Assembly (NCBI RefSeq): GCF_009495355.1
Contig: NZ_VZAD01000071.1
Coordinates: 1 to 36,820, forward strand
Reading direction: 5' to 3'
Length of the DNA: 36,820 nucleotides
From: Segatella copri
GTDB lineage: Bacteria; Bacteroidota; Bacteroidia; Bacteroidales; Bacteroidaceae
The position numbers were made by a program, and so were the translations under genes. The notes under the pieces are model-generated. The model worked only from the letters and a program-made list of their open reading frames with translations. It did not search any database and was not told the origin of the DNA. Below are positions 14,825-22,346 of this stretch, piece after piece; the first letter of the stretch is position 1; each line of letters begins with the position of its first letter.

Positions 14825-15475
14825 TTATTGTTTTTTGAAGTAAACTTTCAGTTCTGTGGCAAGTTGATAGAGCTTGTCGGGATTGCCGTTCCCATATCGT
14901 TGCCAGATGGCACTGCAGTCGTTGAGCAGAGGACTGATGAGCACGTCTTCTCGATTGAGATACGGGTCGCAGAACATGTATATGCTCATCACGTCGGCTA
15001 TCTTCTCCGGTGTGGTATGTATCAGTTTGGCAAGATCGATAATCTCTGGCGTCTCAGCCACCATGGTGATAGGAGTGAGCTGGAAGTAGAGGTCGAGAAT
15101 GATGATGAGCTTCACGGGCGTGAGGGTGGCATCAGCCTCAAGCGGCTCCCAGTCGCGCTCGAATGTTTCGTTGAGCTTCACTCCCTGGTAGAATGCCTCT
15201 GCATTGCCGTAGCCCTGCATCTTTCTGAGCATCTTGATGTCGTGAGACAGCTTGCCAGGCTTGTTGGCATACTTCTCCCATAGCCGTGTGATGCGAGGTG
15301 TCATCATTCTCAGCTTGAACATCTGCTCATGCAGGTAGGTGGGTGGTATGTGCAACTCCAGGCTTAGGTCTACCATACCTTTCGAATAGAGCGGTTTTAC
15401 ACCCATGGGCTTCTTCTGATACAATTGCAGCAGCAAGAGCCAGTATTCTTCATTCCAAAGGGGATGTTTAGCCAT
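14825..15475 (-). CDS. Conserved protein of unknown function upstream of rpoN
   Basis: This 216-residue soluble protein has no signal peptide or membrane segment. It is rich in short helices (WNEEYWLLLLQLYQKKPMGV, TYLHEQMFKLRMM, PRITRLWEKYANKPGKLS) and has a repeated look of helix pairs, with IIDLAKLIHTTPEKIADVMS near residue 150. I recognise no named domain. It is the first gene of the rpoN run, with its own perfect promoter, and the 22-bp gap to rpoN implies co-transcription. A role linked to RpoN is only suggested by position. Confidence 0.75.
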   Translation of the reverse strand: MAKHPLWNEEYWLLLLQLYQKKPMGVKPLYSKGMVDLSLELHIPPTYLHEQMFKLRMMTPRITRLWEKYANKPGKLSHDIKMLRKMQGYGNAEAFYQGVKLNETFERDWEPLEADATLTPVKLIIILDLYFQLTPITMVAETPEIIDLAKLIHTTPEKIADVMSIYMFCDPYLNREDVLISPLLNDCSAIWQRYGNGNPDKLYQLATELKVYFKKQ

Positions 15476-15503
15476 AATACATATCTTATTTTAATGTTAT
15501 GTG

Positions 15504-15534
15504 CAAAAATACGACTTTTCGTTGGTTAAACAAA
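15504..15534 (-). promoter_or_regulatory. Promoter of the rpoN operon
   Basis: On the minus strand TTTG (15531-15534) and TATTTTTG (15504-15511) are exactly 19 bp apart. The first start codon (15475) is 28 bp after the -7 box. The promoter lies just downstream of the terminator at 15545-15584, so the operon does not rely on read-through. Confidence 0.8.
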
Positions 15535-15544
15535 ATAAAATGAT

Positions 15545-15584
15545 AAAAAAAATACGCAACTCCGAACTTTGTCGAAATTGCGTA
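15545..15584 (-). terminator. Strong intrinsic terminator
   Basis: On the minus strand TACGCAA (15578-15584) pairs with TTGCGTA (15553-15559) and pairing continues inward through wobble and C-G pairs to a 13-bp stem with a 6-nt loop. Eight T's follow. It faces transcription coming from the promoter near 15820-15851. Confidence 0.85.
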
Positions 15585-15813
15585 CTTAGAATACTATATT
15601 CCCAAATTTTTCATAACTCAAAAAGTGTTCTGCTTTCGCAAGTTTCGCACTCTGTTTTGTCGTCCTTGAATAAACAATCTTTTATTTACCTTACTTTTCT
15701 AATACCTGTTGTCCTTGAATAAACAATCTTTTTAATCTACCTTAAATTTACTAACTAAAACCTAAACAACTAACAATCTTAACCTAAAAACCTAATAACC
15801 TTTTGTCTTATTG
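15545..15813 (-). ncRNA. Candidate small RNA or long attenuated leader
   Basis: A complete promoter (15820-15851) and a strong terminator (15545-15584) bracket about 270 nt with no ORF longer than a few codons on this strand; the only small one is MKNLGI from 15614. The transcript would be AT-rich and holds a tandem 49-bp duplication (15662-15710 and 15711-15759) whose first 22 bp are identical. It ends just upstream of the separate rpoN-operon promoter. It does not look like tmRNA, RNase P RNA or 6S RNA to me. It may be a free sRNA, or a leader whose transcription sometimes reads through into the rpoN run. Confidence 0.5.
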
Positions 15814-15819
15814 ACGATG

Positions 15820-15851
15820 CAAAGGTACGACGATTAGAGATAACTGCCAAA
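15820..15851 (-). promoter_or_regulatory. Promoter of the candidate small RNA
   Basis: On the minus strand TTTG (15848-15851) and TACCTTTG (15820-15827) are separated by 20 bp. The -7 sequence (GTACCTTTGC) matches the consensus exactly and is the same as at the ychF promoter. No gene starts within 300 bp downstream. Confidence 0.75.
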
Positions 15852-15902
15852 ATATTTAATGGGAAAAGCAAGAAAAACGCCATTTTTTTGACCTAAATCA
15901 AC

Positions 15903-15924
15903 TACTTGTGTGCGCACACAAGTA
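15903..15924. other. Perfect 22-bp palindrome downstream of the C1 peptidase gene
   Basis: TACTTGTGTGC at 15903-15913 is followed immediately by its exact complement, ending at 15924. It starts 8 bp beyond the stop codon of the peptidase gene. As RNA it would fold into a 9-bp stem with a small loop, but no T-tract follows, so it could be an unusual terminator, a 3'-end stabiliser or a dimeric protein site upstream of the small-RNA promoter. Confidence 0.6.
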
Positions 15925-15931
15925 AAAACAG

Positions 15932-16984
15932 CTATCTTAGTGCTTCTTTACTGATAACTGCAGCTATGGTTTTAAGGCGCAGATAGTCTTCCGAGAGACA
16001 GATGTGTCCTGCCTTGCCCCAATGGTTGCCCCAGGAGTTGCGGCATACATAGTAGTTACGATGGTTCTTGCTGATCATGCCGATGATTTCCATTACGTGG
16101 TCGTCGGTGGTTCTCAGACTTTCGAACTCTCTTTGGCGTGATGCCTGTGTGGTGGGAAGCTGAGAAGGCATGACGTCTACAAAACCATGTCGGGGATGAC
16201 GAAAACCTTCCTCGCTGATGTCTCCCTCCCAGCAAACTGGATGTCCGTGGCTGATGGCGTTACGGATGTATTGCATCAGCTGGTCGATGGGCACATTAAG
16301 AAAAACTTCTTGGGTCTGGTTGTCGGGTGTTTCCAATGCAAATCTCTCGCCGAAGGGATGATGTGTGAAACTGGTGAGCATCTCATATTCGCCAGGGAAG
16401 CATACGCTGTTGGCAAACTCTTCGGGCGTATATTCTGCACCGAGCATATATACAGTTTTGGCAGGCATATAGCCCATCTCGTCATCGAAAAGACGGTTGA
16501 GCCTGCTTTTCAATTTCTCAATACCTATTTGTTGGGCAATGGCATTGCGGCACAGAAACTCCACCTTGCGGCGCAGAACTCTCATGTCGATATCCTTCTT
16601 GTCCTCATAACTATCGTAGGGAACTATACCATACTTATTTATATAATGTATCAGCATGGGCGCCATGCCTCTCATGCTGATGGGCTTGGTCCCCTTAGAA
16701 AAGTAGTATTCTACGGCCTTCTCCTGCAGCATCATTCTGGCAATATAAGCCACGGACAGGTTGACCGAATCGCCCTTCATGATGTGCTCGCTCTCCATTG
16801 TGGCAAGCATGGCGTATGCCCAGCATAGAGGACTCTTGCCCTGATTCTTGACAGGGGTTGTGCTTATCAACTTTGTTTCTTGGACAACAGAACCTTGTGG
16901 CGTGTTGCAAGATGTGTGACTACTCTTGTACTGGCAACTGCAGATGCAGAGAGTCAATATGGTGATGATGATTTTATTTTTCAT
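15932..16984 (-). CDS. Papain-like (C1 family) cysteine peptidase lipoprotein
   Basis: This 350-residue protein has a lipoprotein signal (ICSC, Cys17), so it should be anchored to a membrane facing the periplasm or surface. Catalytic features of the papain fold are all present: Gln48 (oxyanion) and Cys54 in TTPVKNQGKSPLCWAYA, His296 in DDHVMEIIGM and Asn316 in CRNSWGNHWG. There is an insert of about 100 residues between the Cys and His regions compared with short papains, and no obvious propeptide, more like the C1B/PepC group. It is a single gene with its own promoter and probably a peptide-processing enzyme. It is not related in sequence to the C39-like peptidase at 1193-1786. Confidence 0.88.
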   Translation of the reverse strand: MKNKIIITILTLCICSCQYKSSHTSCNTPQGSVVQETKLISTTPVKNQGKSPLCWAYAMLATMESEHIMKGDSVNLSVAYIARMMLQEKAVEYYFSKGTKPISMRGMAPMLIHYINKYGIVPYDSYEDKKDIDMRVLRRKVEFLCRNAIAQQIGIEKLKSRLNRLFDDEMGYMPAKTVYMLGAEYTPEEFANSVCFPGEYEMLTSFTHHPFGERFALETPDNQTQEVFLNVPIDQLMQYIRNAISHGHPVCWEGDISEEGFRHPRHGFVDVMPSQLPTTQASRQREFESLRTTDDHVMEIIGMISKNHRNYYVCRNSWGNHWGKAGHICLSEDYLRLKTIAAVISKEALR

Positions 16985-16989
16985 AAGCG

Positions 16990-17021
16990 CAAAAATACAA
17001 CAATCTTTCTGAAGTACGCAA
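16990..17021 (-). promoter_or_regulatory. Promoter of the C1 peptidase gene, very short leader
   Basis: On the minus strand TATTTTTG (16990-16997) has TTGC (17018-17021) 20 bp upstream. The ATG at 16984 begins only 6 nt past the -7 box, so the mRNA would be leaderless or nearly so. Confidence 0.65.
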
Positions 17022-17061
17022 GATCCCTATGATTATTTTTCATTTATTTACCATGAATTAT

Positions 17062-17092
17062 TTTGTAGTGTCTGCAAATAAATGTACCTTTG
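17062..17092 (+). promoter_or_regulatory. Promoter of ychF
   Basis: TTTG (17062-17065) and TACCTTTG (17085-17092) are exactly 19 bp apart, 30 bp before the ychF start codon. Both boxes fit the Bacteroidetes housekeeping consensus. Confidence 0.85.
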
Positions 17093-17122
17093 CACGAAGA
17101 AATTTAAACGTTTAAAGATAAA

Positions 17123-18226
17123 ATGGCATTAAAATGTGGTATTGTGGGTCTTCCTAATGTAGGAAAATCCACATTGTTCAACTGTCTGTCGAGTGCAAAG
17201 GCACAGGCAGCCAACTTCCCTTTCTGTACTATCGAACCAAACTTGGGCGTCATCACCGTACCCGATGAGCGCCTTAACAAATTGGCAGAGATAGTTCATC
17301 CAGGTCGTATCGTTCCTGCTACATGCGAGATTGTAGATATCGCAGGATTGGTAAAAGGTGCCAGCAAGGGTGAGGGCCTTGGAAATAAATTCTTGGGAAA
17401 TATTCGTGAGTGTGATGCTATCATCCATGTTGTACGTTGTTTTGACGATGACAATATTGTTCGTGAAGGTGGTGCTGCCGTAGATCCATTAGAGGACAAG
17501 AGTATCATCGATACCGAGTTGCAGCTCAAGGACTTGGAAACTATTGAGTCTCAGCTTTCCAAGCAGCAGAAAACTGCAGCAGCAGGAAACAAGGATGCCA
17601 AGGTGATGGTGGCTGTGCTCGAAGCTTATAAGGAAGTGTTGGAGCAGGGAAAGAATGCCCGTGCCGTGACTTTCGAGAGCAAAGAGGAGCAGAAAGTGGC
17701 TCACGACCTCTTCCTTCTCACAACCAAACCAGTTCTCTATGTTGCCAATGTGGATGAGGCTTCGGCCAAGACTGGCAATGAGTACAGCAAAAGAGTAGAG
17801 GAGATGGCCAAGGAGGAAGGTGCCGAGTGCATGGTTATCGCAGCCAAGACAGAGGAAGACATTGCATCGCTCGAAACTTACGAGGACAAGTTGATGTTCT
17901 TGGAGGAGCTCGGTCTGGAGGAGAGTGGCGTGAACCGTCTCATCAAGAAGGCTTATGCCCTGCTGAATCTGGAGACATTCATCACAGCCGGCGAGATGGA
18001 GGTGAAGGCCTGGACCTATCACAAGGGCTGGAAAGCTCCACAGTGTGCGGGTGTAATTCACACCGATTTCGAGAAAGGATTTATTCGTGCCGAGGTGATC
18101 AAGTACGACGACTATATCAAGTATGGCTCTGAGGCTGCTGTACGTGAGGCAGGCAAGCTCGGTATCGAAGGAAAAGAGTATGTTGTGCAGGATGGCGACA
18201 TCATGCACTTCAGATTCAATGTATAA
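17123..18226 (+). CDS. ychF: YchF/Ola1-type ATPase
   Basis: YchF is a universally conserved Obg-family P-loop protein that binds ATP rather than GTP and associates with ribosomes, with a role in stress response. The 367-residue length is typical. G1 is GLPNVGKST (residues 8-16), G3 DIAGLVKGASKGEG (about 73-86) and the G4 position reads NVDE instead of NKxD, the hallmark of ATP preference. A coiled-coil helical insert (about 130-165) and a C-terminal TGS domain (from about 280) follow. The strong promoter and the housekeeping role agree. Confidence 0.97.
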   Translation: MALKCGIVGLPNVGKSTLFNCLSSAKAQAANFPFCTIEPNLGVITVPDERLNKLAEIVHPGRIVPATCEIVDIAGLVKGASKGEGLGNKFLGNIRECDAIIHVVRCFDDDNIVREGGAAVDPLEDKSIIDTELQLKDLETIESQLSKQQKTAAAGNKDAKVMVAVLEAYKEVLEQGKNARAVTFESKEEQKVAHDLFLLTTKPVLYVANVDEASAKTGNEYSKRVEEMAKEEGAECMVIAAKTEEDIASLETYEDKLMFLEELGLEESGVNRLIKKAYALLNLETFITAGEMEVKAWTYHKGWKAPQCAGVIHTDFEKGFIRAEVIKYDDYIKYGSEAAVREAGKLGIEGKEYVVQDGDIMHFRFNV

Positions 18227-18239
18227 TAATATATAATGT

Positions 18240-18270
18240 GTGGTGATTAACCCTGCGCGTTTTTCACCAC
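18240..18270. other. Stem-loop between ychF and lgt
   Basis: GTGGTGA (18240-18246) pairs with TCACCAC (18264-18270), and AT-rich flanks (AATATATAAT and ATTATAATAT) can extend the stem. The loop contains a run of five T's. It may attenuate read-through from ychF into lgt or control lgt translation, since its end is 18 bp before the lgt start. No Bacteroidetes promoter is seen in the 62-bp gap. Confidence 0.45.
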
Positions 18271-18288
18271 TCCTATTATAATATAGAA

Positions 18289-19143
18289 ATGATGGCTAAT
18301 CTGCTCAATTATATTGTTTGGGATCCAGATCCCATTCTGTTTCATTTGGGTCCGATAGCATTGCGTTACTATGCCACTTGCTGGCTTGTAGGCTTGCTGT
18401 TGGGTTATCTGCTGATGCAGCGCCTTTACAGACAGCAGAAGATAGGCGATGAGAAGTTTGAACCACTTTTCATCTATATCTTTATCGGTATATTGGCGGG
18501 TGCACGTTTGGGGCATTGCCTTTTCTATCAGCCAGAGTATTTTCTCAGTCAGTGGGATCATGTTGTAGAGATGCTGATTCCTATGCACCATCTTCCTGAC
18601 GGCAGTTGGAAGTTTACCGGCTATGAGGGATTGGCCAGCCATGGAGGAGTGATTGGTATGTTTGTAGCCATTTGGCTCTATTGCCGTAACTTGAAGGTAA
18701 AAGGATGGGTAGTGCTCGACAATATGGGCATTTGCTCGGGCATAGCTGCCGCCTTTATCCGCATCGGCAACCTGATGAATTCCGAGATTATCGGCAAGGT
18801 GACCGATGTGCCATGGGCTTTTATCTTTGTCAAGGAAGACCAATATCCCCGCCATCCAGGACAGCTCTACGAGGCGATAGCCTATCTCATCATCTTCCTC
18901 CTTATCTTCTTTATCTACAAGAAGAAGGGGCCTAAGAGCGTAGGCTCTGGTCTTTATTTTGGTCTGTGTCTTACTCTTATCTTCACCTTCCGTTTCTTCA
19001 TCGAATACACGAAGGAGATTCAGGTAGCCTTCGAGGCTGGTCTGCCTATGGATATGGGACAGATTCTCAGCATACCTCTTATTCTTCTCGGTGTATGGAG
19101 CATCGCCTCCAGCTTCAGAAGAGCAAAGAAGATACAGGCATAA
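18289..19143 (+). CDS. lgt: Prolipoprotein diacylglyceryl transferase
   Basis: Lgt attaches diacylglycerol from phosphatidylglycerol to the lipobox cysteine of prelipoproteins in the inner membrane. The protein has 284 residues (a second Met at codon 2 is possible) and about seven membrane segments. Signature pieces seen are the IRIGNLMNSEIIG Lgt motif (about residues 162-174), EGLASHGGVIG with the important His, and HPGQLYEA. Its product would modify the lipoproteins encoded elsewhere in the window. It is convergent with the glycan cluster, 20 bp away, with no clear terminator between them. Confidence 0.96.
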   Translation: MMANLLNYIVWDPDPILFHLGPIALRYYATCWLVGLLLGYLLMQRLYRQQKIGDEKFEPLFIYIFIGILAGARLGHCLFYQPEYFLSQWDHVVEMLIPMHHLPDGSWKFTGYEGLASHGGVIGMFVAIWLYCRNLKVKGWVVLDNMGICSGIAAAFIRIGNLMNSEIIGKVTDVPWAFIFVKEDQYPRHPGQLYEAIAYLIIFLLIFFIYKKKGPKSVGSGLYFGLCLTLIFTFRFFIEYTKEIQVAFEAGLPMDMGQILSIPLILLGVWSIASSFRRAKKIQA

Positions 19144-19163
19144 GGCGATAACGGAAAGACCTG

Positions 19164-20270
19164 TTAAGCGAGTATTTTTTGATAAAAAGCTTCATATTCT
19201 TTAGCCACCTTCACATAGTCGTGATGGTGGCTAATGTATTCTATACCCTGTCTTTTGAGTTCAGGAATCAGCTGGGGATTCTCGATGAAGTGTTCCAACT
19301 GCTGGTAAACACTTTCATAATTGGGCAGTACATTGATGATGGGGCGCAGATGTTCCTCGTGCAGAATCTTGTAGTTTTCGGGTTCTCCTCCTCCTATACA
19401 GATGATTCCTCTTGCCATGGCTTCCAGAGGATTCATGGAAGGTGTGTAACTGTATAATTGATCGAGGATGGCATCGCTACCGTTCATCATCTCAATATAT
19501 TCGGCAAAGGGAACGCTTTCTGCTATGCGGAGTTCCACCTTTTCAGGGTATTTCTCAGCTATATCTTGTGCAGCTTTCAGCATGATGTCGGTTCCCTTGT
19601 ATTCACTTCTGTTCTTGTTGATGCCGATGAAAAGTTTTACTTTATCGGGTGTCTGACCTTTGATATCTGCCTGCTGGGCGTAAGGTCGGATGGGGAAGGG
19701 AATAAATGTTGTTTTATCTGGAAAAGAAGGCTTATAGCATACCCAATATTCATACAGGCCGGTAACGATTCCGTCGCAGTCCTTTGCTATCATCTTGTTG
19801 AGGCGTTCCTTTTCTGTTCCTATCCAGTCTTTTCTTTCTCTCAAGGCATCAGCATTGGTACGTAGTTGGTTGCCGATGTTGAAGTCGCTGTATCTCAGAG
19901 GCTTGTCTTTGCAGCATACATTGACCCAATAATAGTCCATACCGAATCCGCCAAGGATGATTTTCTTGTTGTGCCGGCGAAGGTAACGATAGATGGGGAA
20001 TATGCGTTCAGCCTTCAATTCTAAGAACATTGGATTGATGAGTTGCACAATGTCGTATCCGCGCAGTTTGGGCAAGACCTTCAGCAACTTGGCTAAATAG
20101 ATAATACCTCCCTTTTTCCCTGGTTTTCGTACCAGGTCGATGTCTCGTGGATAATTTTTCCAGAAGTCACCATTAGAAAGCACGGTTACCTGATGCCCCA
20201 GCTTGCGAAGTCCGTCAGCAAGCGTGGCATGCACATTACTATATTCGCCCAAAAGAAGAATTTTCATCAT
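19164..20270 (-). CDS. GT-B family glycosyltransferase (GT4-like)
   Basis: This 368-residue protein has the two-Rossmann GT-B layout. The N-terminal half starts MMKILLLGEYSNVHATLADG. The C-terminal half has a sugar-nucleotide region with VKLFIGINKNRSEYKGTDIM and SYTPSMNPLEAMARGIICIG, where Glu and a downstream Glu in GGGEPE replace the usual EX7E. It has no signal peptide or membrane helix, so it acts on the cytoplasmic face. It is the last gene of the leftward glycan run, 10 bp after the GT2 gene at 20281-21249. Sugar donor and linkage cannot be told. Confidence 0.85.
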   Translation of the reverse strand: MMKILLLGEYSNVHATLADGLRKLGHQVTVLSNGDFWKNYPRDIDLVRKPGKKGGIIYLAKLLKVLPKLRGYDIVQLINPMFLELKAERIFPIYRYLRRHNKKIILGGFGMDYYWVNVCCKDKPLRYSDFNIGNQLRTNADALRERKDWIGTEKERLNKMIAKDCDGIVTGLYEYWVCYKPSFPDKTTFIPFPIRPYAQQADIKGQTPDKVKLFIGINKNRSEYKGTDIMLKAAQDIAEKYPEKVELRIAESVPFAEYIEMMNGSDAILDQLYSYTPSMNPLEAMARGIICIGGGEPENYKILHEEHLRPIINVLPNYESVYQQLEHFIENPQLIPELKRQGIEYISHHHDYVKVAKEYEAFYQKILA

Positions 20271-20280
20271 TGGCTTTCTC

Positions 20281-21249
20281 TTATTTCAATTTTAAAAGAG
20301 TGTAGAACAGGATTTTTCTGGTAATCTTGTTATTGATGGCTTTTGCAAATATCTGATATTTCTTCGTGTATTTTTTATCAGGAAGCGGAAACAATCCTTT
20401 ATCATGCAATCTCTTGATATTTTTTTCTAAATGTTTGTAGTTCTGTGCCAATACGATAGTATTGTACAGATAGTCCATGGTGAGTTGGGCTATTCGTCGG
20501 TTGAGAGCGATACGCTCTGGTTCTGAAAGATAATTTGATTTCTCTTGTAGTTGGAAAATTACCTTCTCCGTATCGGCCAGTCGTTTGAGATAATGACGCT
20601 TATCTTCTGTTTTATGCATAATAGAGTCTTTTCTCTCACGGTAATAGTAAGCTTTTGTATCTGTTGTTATGATGCGCTCTGCCTTTAAAAAAAGTATAGG
20701 AGTAAACTCCTCATCCTCATGCAGAATACCAGGAGTGAAACGTTGTTGCTGCAAGAGATCTCTCTTGAAGGTATAACACCAAGCTGCAGCCCGAAGATTG
20801 TTGTTGTATAGATAAGCACTGCCACTTATGGGTTCAGAATACTGATAAGGAACTTCTTTATCAAATGTTTTATTTGAAGAAGTGAAATGTACAATATCAG
20901 GATTGTGATAGCGTAAGAGATCCAGACAATGCTCGTACCCTACCTGGATAAGACTGTCATCTCCGTCGACAAACTGGATATATTTGCCAGAAGCATTTTG
21001 CAGTCCGGTGTTTCTTGCAATAGACAGACCTTGGTTACGTTGACGTATATAGATAATGTCATCTTGGTATTCCACTAAATCGTTGATGGGCGAAATATCG
21101 CTTCCGTCGTCTACCAGAATGATTTCTCTTTCTCTTGAGTTGAGAGAGAGTTGCAGGATGCTTTTCAGACATTCCACAAGATATTCTAATGGCAGGTTGT
21201 AAGTTGTGATGATGAAACTTACTAAAGGTATTTGTGTATTTGCAATCAT
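20281..21249 (-). CDS. GT2 family glycosyltransferase
   Basis: This 322-residue GT-A enzyme begins with PLVSFIITTYN, followed by IILVDDGSD (nucleotide-binding Asp) and IQFVDGDDSLI, the DXD-type metal site near residue 97. The acceptor half has LHEDEEFTPILF, a common GT2 ExxE/D-rich phrase with the catalytic base region, and the basic C-terminal tail has no clear membrane helix. It starts one base after the stop of the neighbouring GT2 gene. Transfer of one sugar of the surface glycan is likely; specificity is unknown. Confidence 0.9.
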   Translation of the reverse strand: MIANTQIPLVSFIITTYNLPLEYLVECLKSILQLSLNSREREIILVDDGSDISPINDLVEYQDDIIYIRQRNQGLSIARNTGLQNASGKYIQFVDGDDSLIQVGYEHCLDLLRYHNPDIVHFTSSNKTFDKEVPYQYSEPISGSAYLYNNNLRAAAWCYTFKRDLLQQQRFTPGILHEDEEFTPILFLKAERIITTDTKAYYYRERKDSIMHKTEDKRHYLKRLADTEKVIFQLQEKSNYLSEPERIALNRRIAQLTMDYLYNTIVLAQNYKHLEKNIKRLHDKGLFPLPDKKYTKKYQIFAKAINNKITRKILFYTLLKLK

Positions 21250-21250
21250 A

Positions 21251-22240
21251 TTATTTTCTTCTATATAATCTGTGTACGAATTTGTTAAGTCTGCATAGGT
21301 TATGATAACCTATAATGTTAAGTAATCTTAGTTTAAAAACTTTGATTTTCACCGATTTACCAAGTTTTTCAACATGGTGGATAACTGGTGGATTATTTTC
21401 GTATTGTCCCGAAAACTCATAGAGGTCGAGCAAGACATTAAGAATTTGTGTCATGAAAATTTGCAGAGAAAGGCTATATTTCTGGATCAGTTTCTCTTGA
21501 CTCCCGATTTTGTTCATAATGGCTTGAAGACTTTGGGTATGACCATCATACAGATTGTATAAATCCTTGTATGTTGCATTTGCCGTGATGCCTTTGGCAT
21601 TCCACCGATATTCATAGCAACCAACGTTTGTAGTTCTGATGTTAGGAGTAACGAAACTCCCATGATATGGCAGAAGGCCTATGAGATATGGGACAGTCAG
21701 GACATCCTCGAAATTTTTTCCTTTAGGAAAGCATATATGTTCAAATAAAGCACGTTTATATATCTTATTCCAGGCATAAGTGTGGTTGTATGCTTTCTCT
21801 TCCAGCCAATAGTCAATGGCATCTTGATATTCTTTTTCTTTAAAAGACAGTAAATGTTCTTTTGGACCGTTTCCTAACCTTTCCATTACAGGATATTCCA
21901 AAATATCTGTTTCAGGATACGTGATTATTTTTTCTATGACGAGTGAAAGAGTGTCTTCTGCTATCGTATCATCGCTGTCTATGAAAGTAATATATTCTCC
22001 TTTGGCTTGTAGGATTCCAGCATTGCGTGCATCGCTTAACCCTCCGTTCTCCTTGTGGATAACTTTGACTCTGCCATCTTGTCTGGAATATGCATCGCAG
22101 ATCTTAGGACTGTCATCAGTCGATCCATCGTCAACGAGAATAACCTCGTAGTCGGTGAATGATTGCCGCAAGATGCTGTCAAGACATCTTGGCAGCGTGT
22201 CTTGTGTGCGATAGACTGGTATGACGATACTTAGTTTCAT
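21251..22240 (-). CDS. GT2 family glycosyltransferase with its own promoter
   Basis: This 329-residue GT-A enzyme has KLSIVIPVYRTQDTLPRCLD at the start, VILVDDGSTDDS (nucleotide-binding), NGGLSDARNAG and YITFIDSDD (DXD, about residues 88-96), then NFEDVLTVPY as the likely catalytic region. It begins after a 106-bp gap that contains a canonical promoter ending 5 bp before the ATG. It is followed without a gap by two further glycosyltransferase genes, so these three form a subunit of the cluster with independent expression. Confidence 0.9.
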   Translation of the reverse strand: MKLSIVIPVYRTQDTLPRCLDSILRQSFTDYEVILVDDGSTDDSPKICDAYSRQDGRVKVIHKENGGLSDARNAGILQAKGEYITFIDSDDTIAEDTLSLVIEKIITYPETDILEYPVMERLGNGPKEHLLSFKEKEYQDAIDYWLEEKAYNHTYAWNKIYKRALFEHICFPKGKNFEDVLTVPYLIGLLPYHGSFVTPNIRTTNVGCYEYRWNAKGITANATYKDLYNLYDGHTQSLQAIMNKIGSQEKLIQKYSLSLQIFMTQILNVLLDLYEFSGQYENNPPVIHHVEKLGKSVKIKVFKLRLLNIIGYHNLCRLNKFVHRLYRRK

Positions 22241-22245
22241 GCCTA

Positions 22246-22276
22246 CAAAGTTACTGAAATATAATGTGATGGCAAA
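22246..22276 (-). promoter_or_regulatory. Internal glycan-cluster promoter, leaderless
   Basis: On the minus strand TTTG (22273-22276) and TAACTTTG (22246-22253) are exactly 19 bp apart. Only 5 nt separate the -7 box from the ATG at 22240, so transcription probably starts at or next to the start codon. This promoter would let the last three glycosyltransferase genes be made apart from the rest. Confidence 0.75.
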
Positions 22277-22346
22277 CTTATTTGGCTAAAATCTCATTTG
22301 GTAACTGATTGTTACCCGAAGTCGCAGTAAGGCTTTTATGCCCCGA

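Noticed and set aside
15501..15722. 73-residue rightward ORF opposite the small-RNA unit
   Set aside because: Low-complexity translation, no promoter; overlaps the terminator and the rpoN promoter on the other strand.
17489..18208. 239-residue ORF antisense to ychF
   Set aside because: Shadow of a fully recognised conserved gene.
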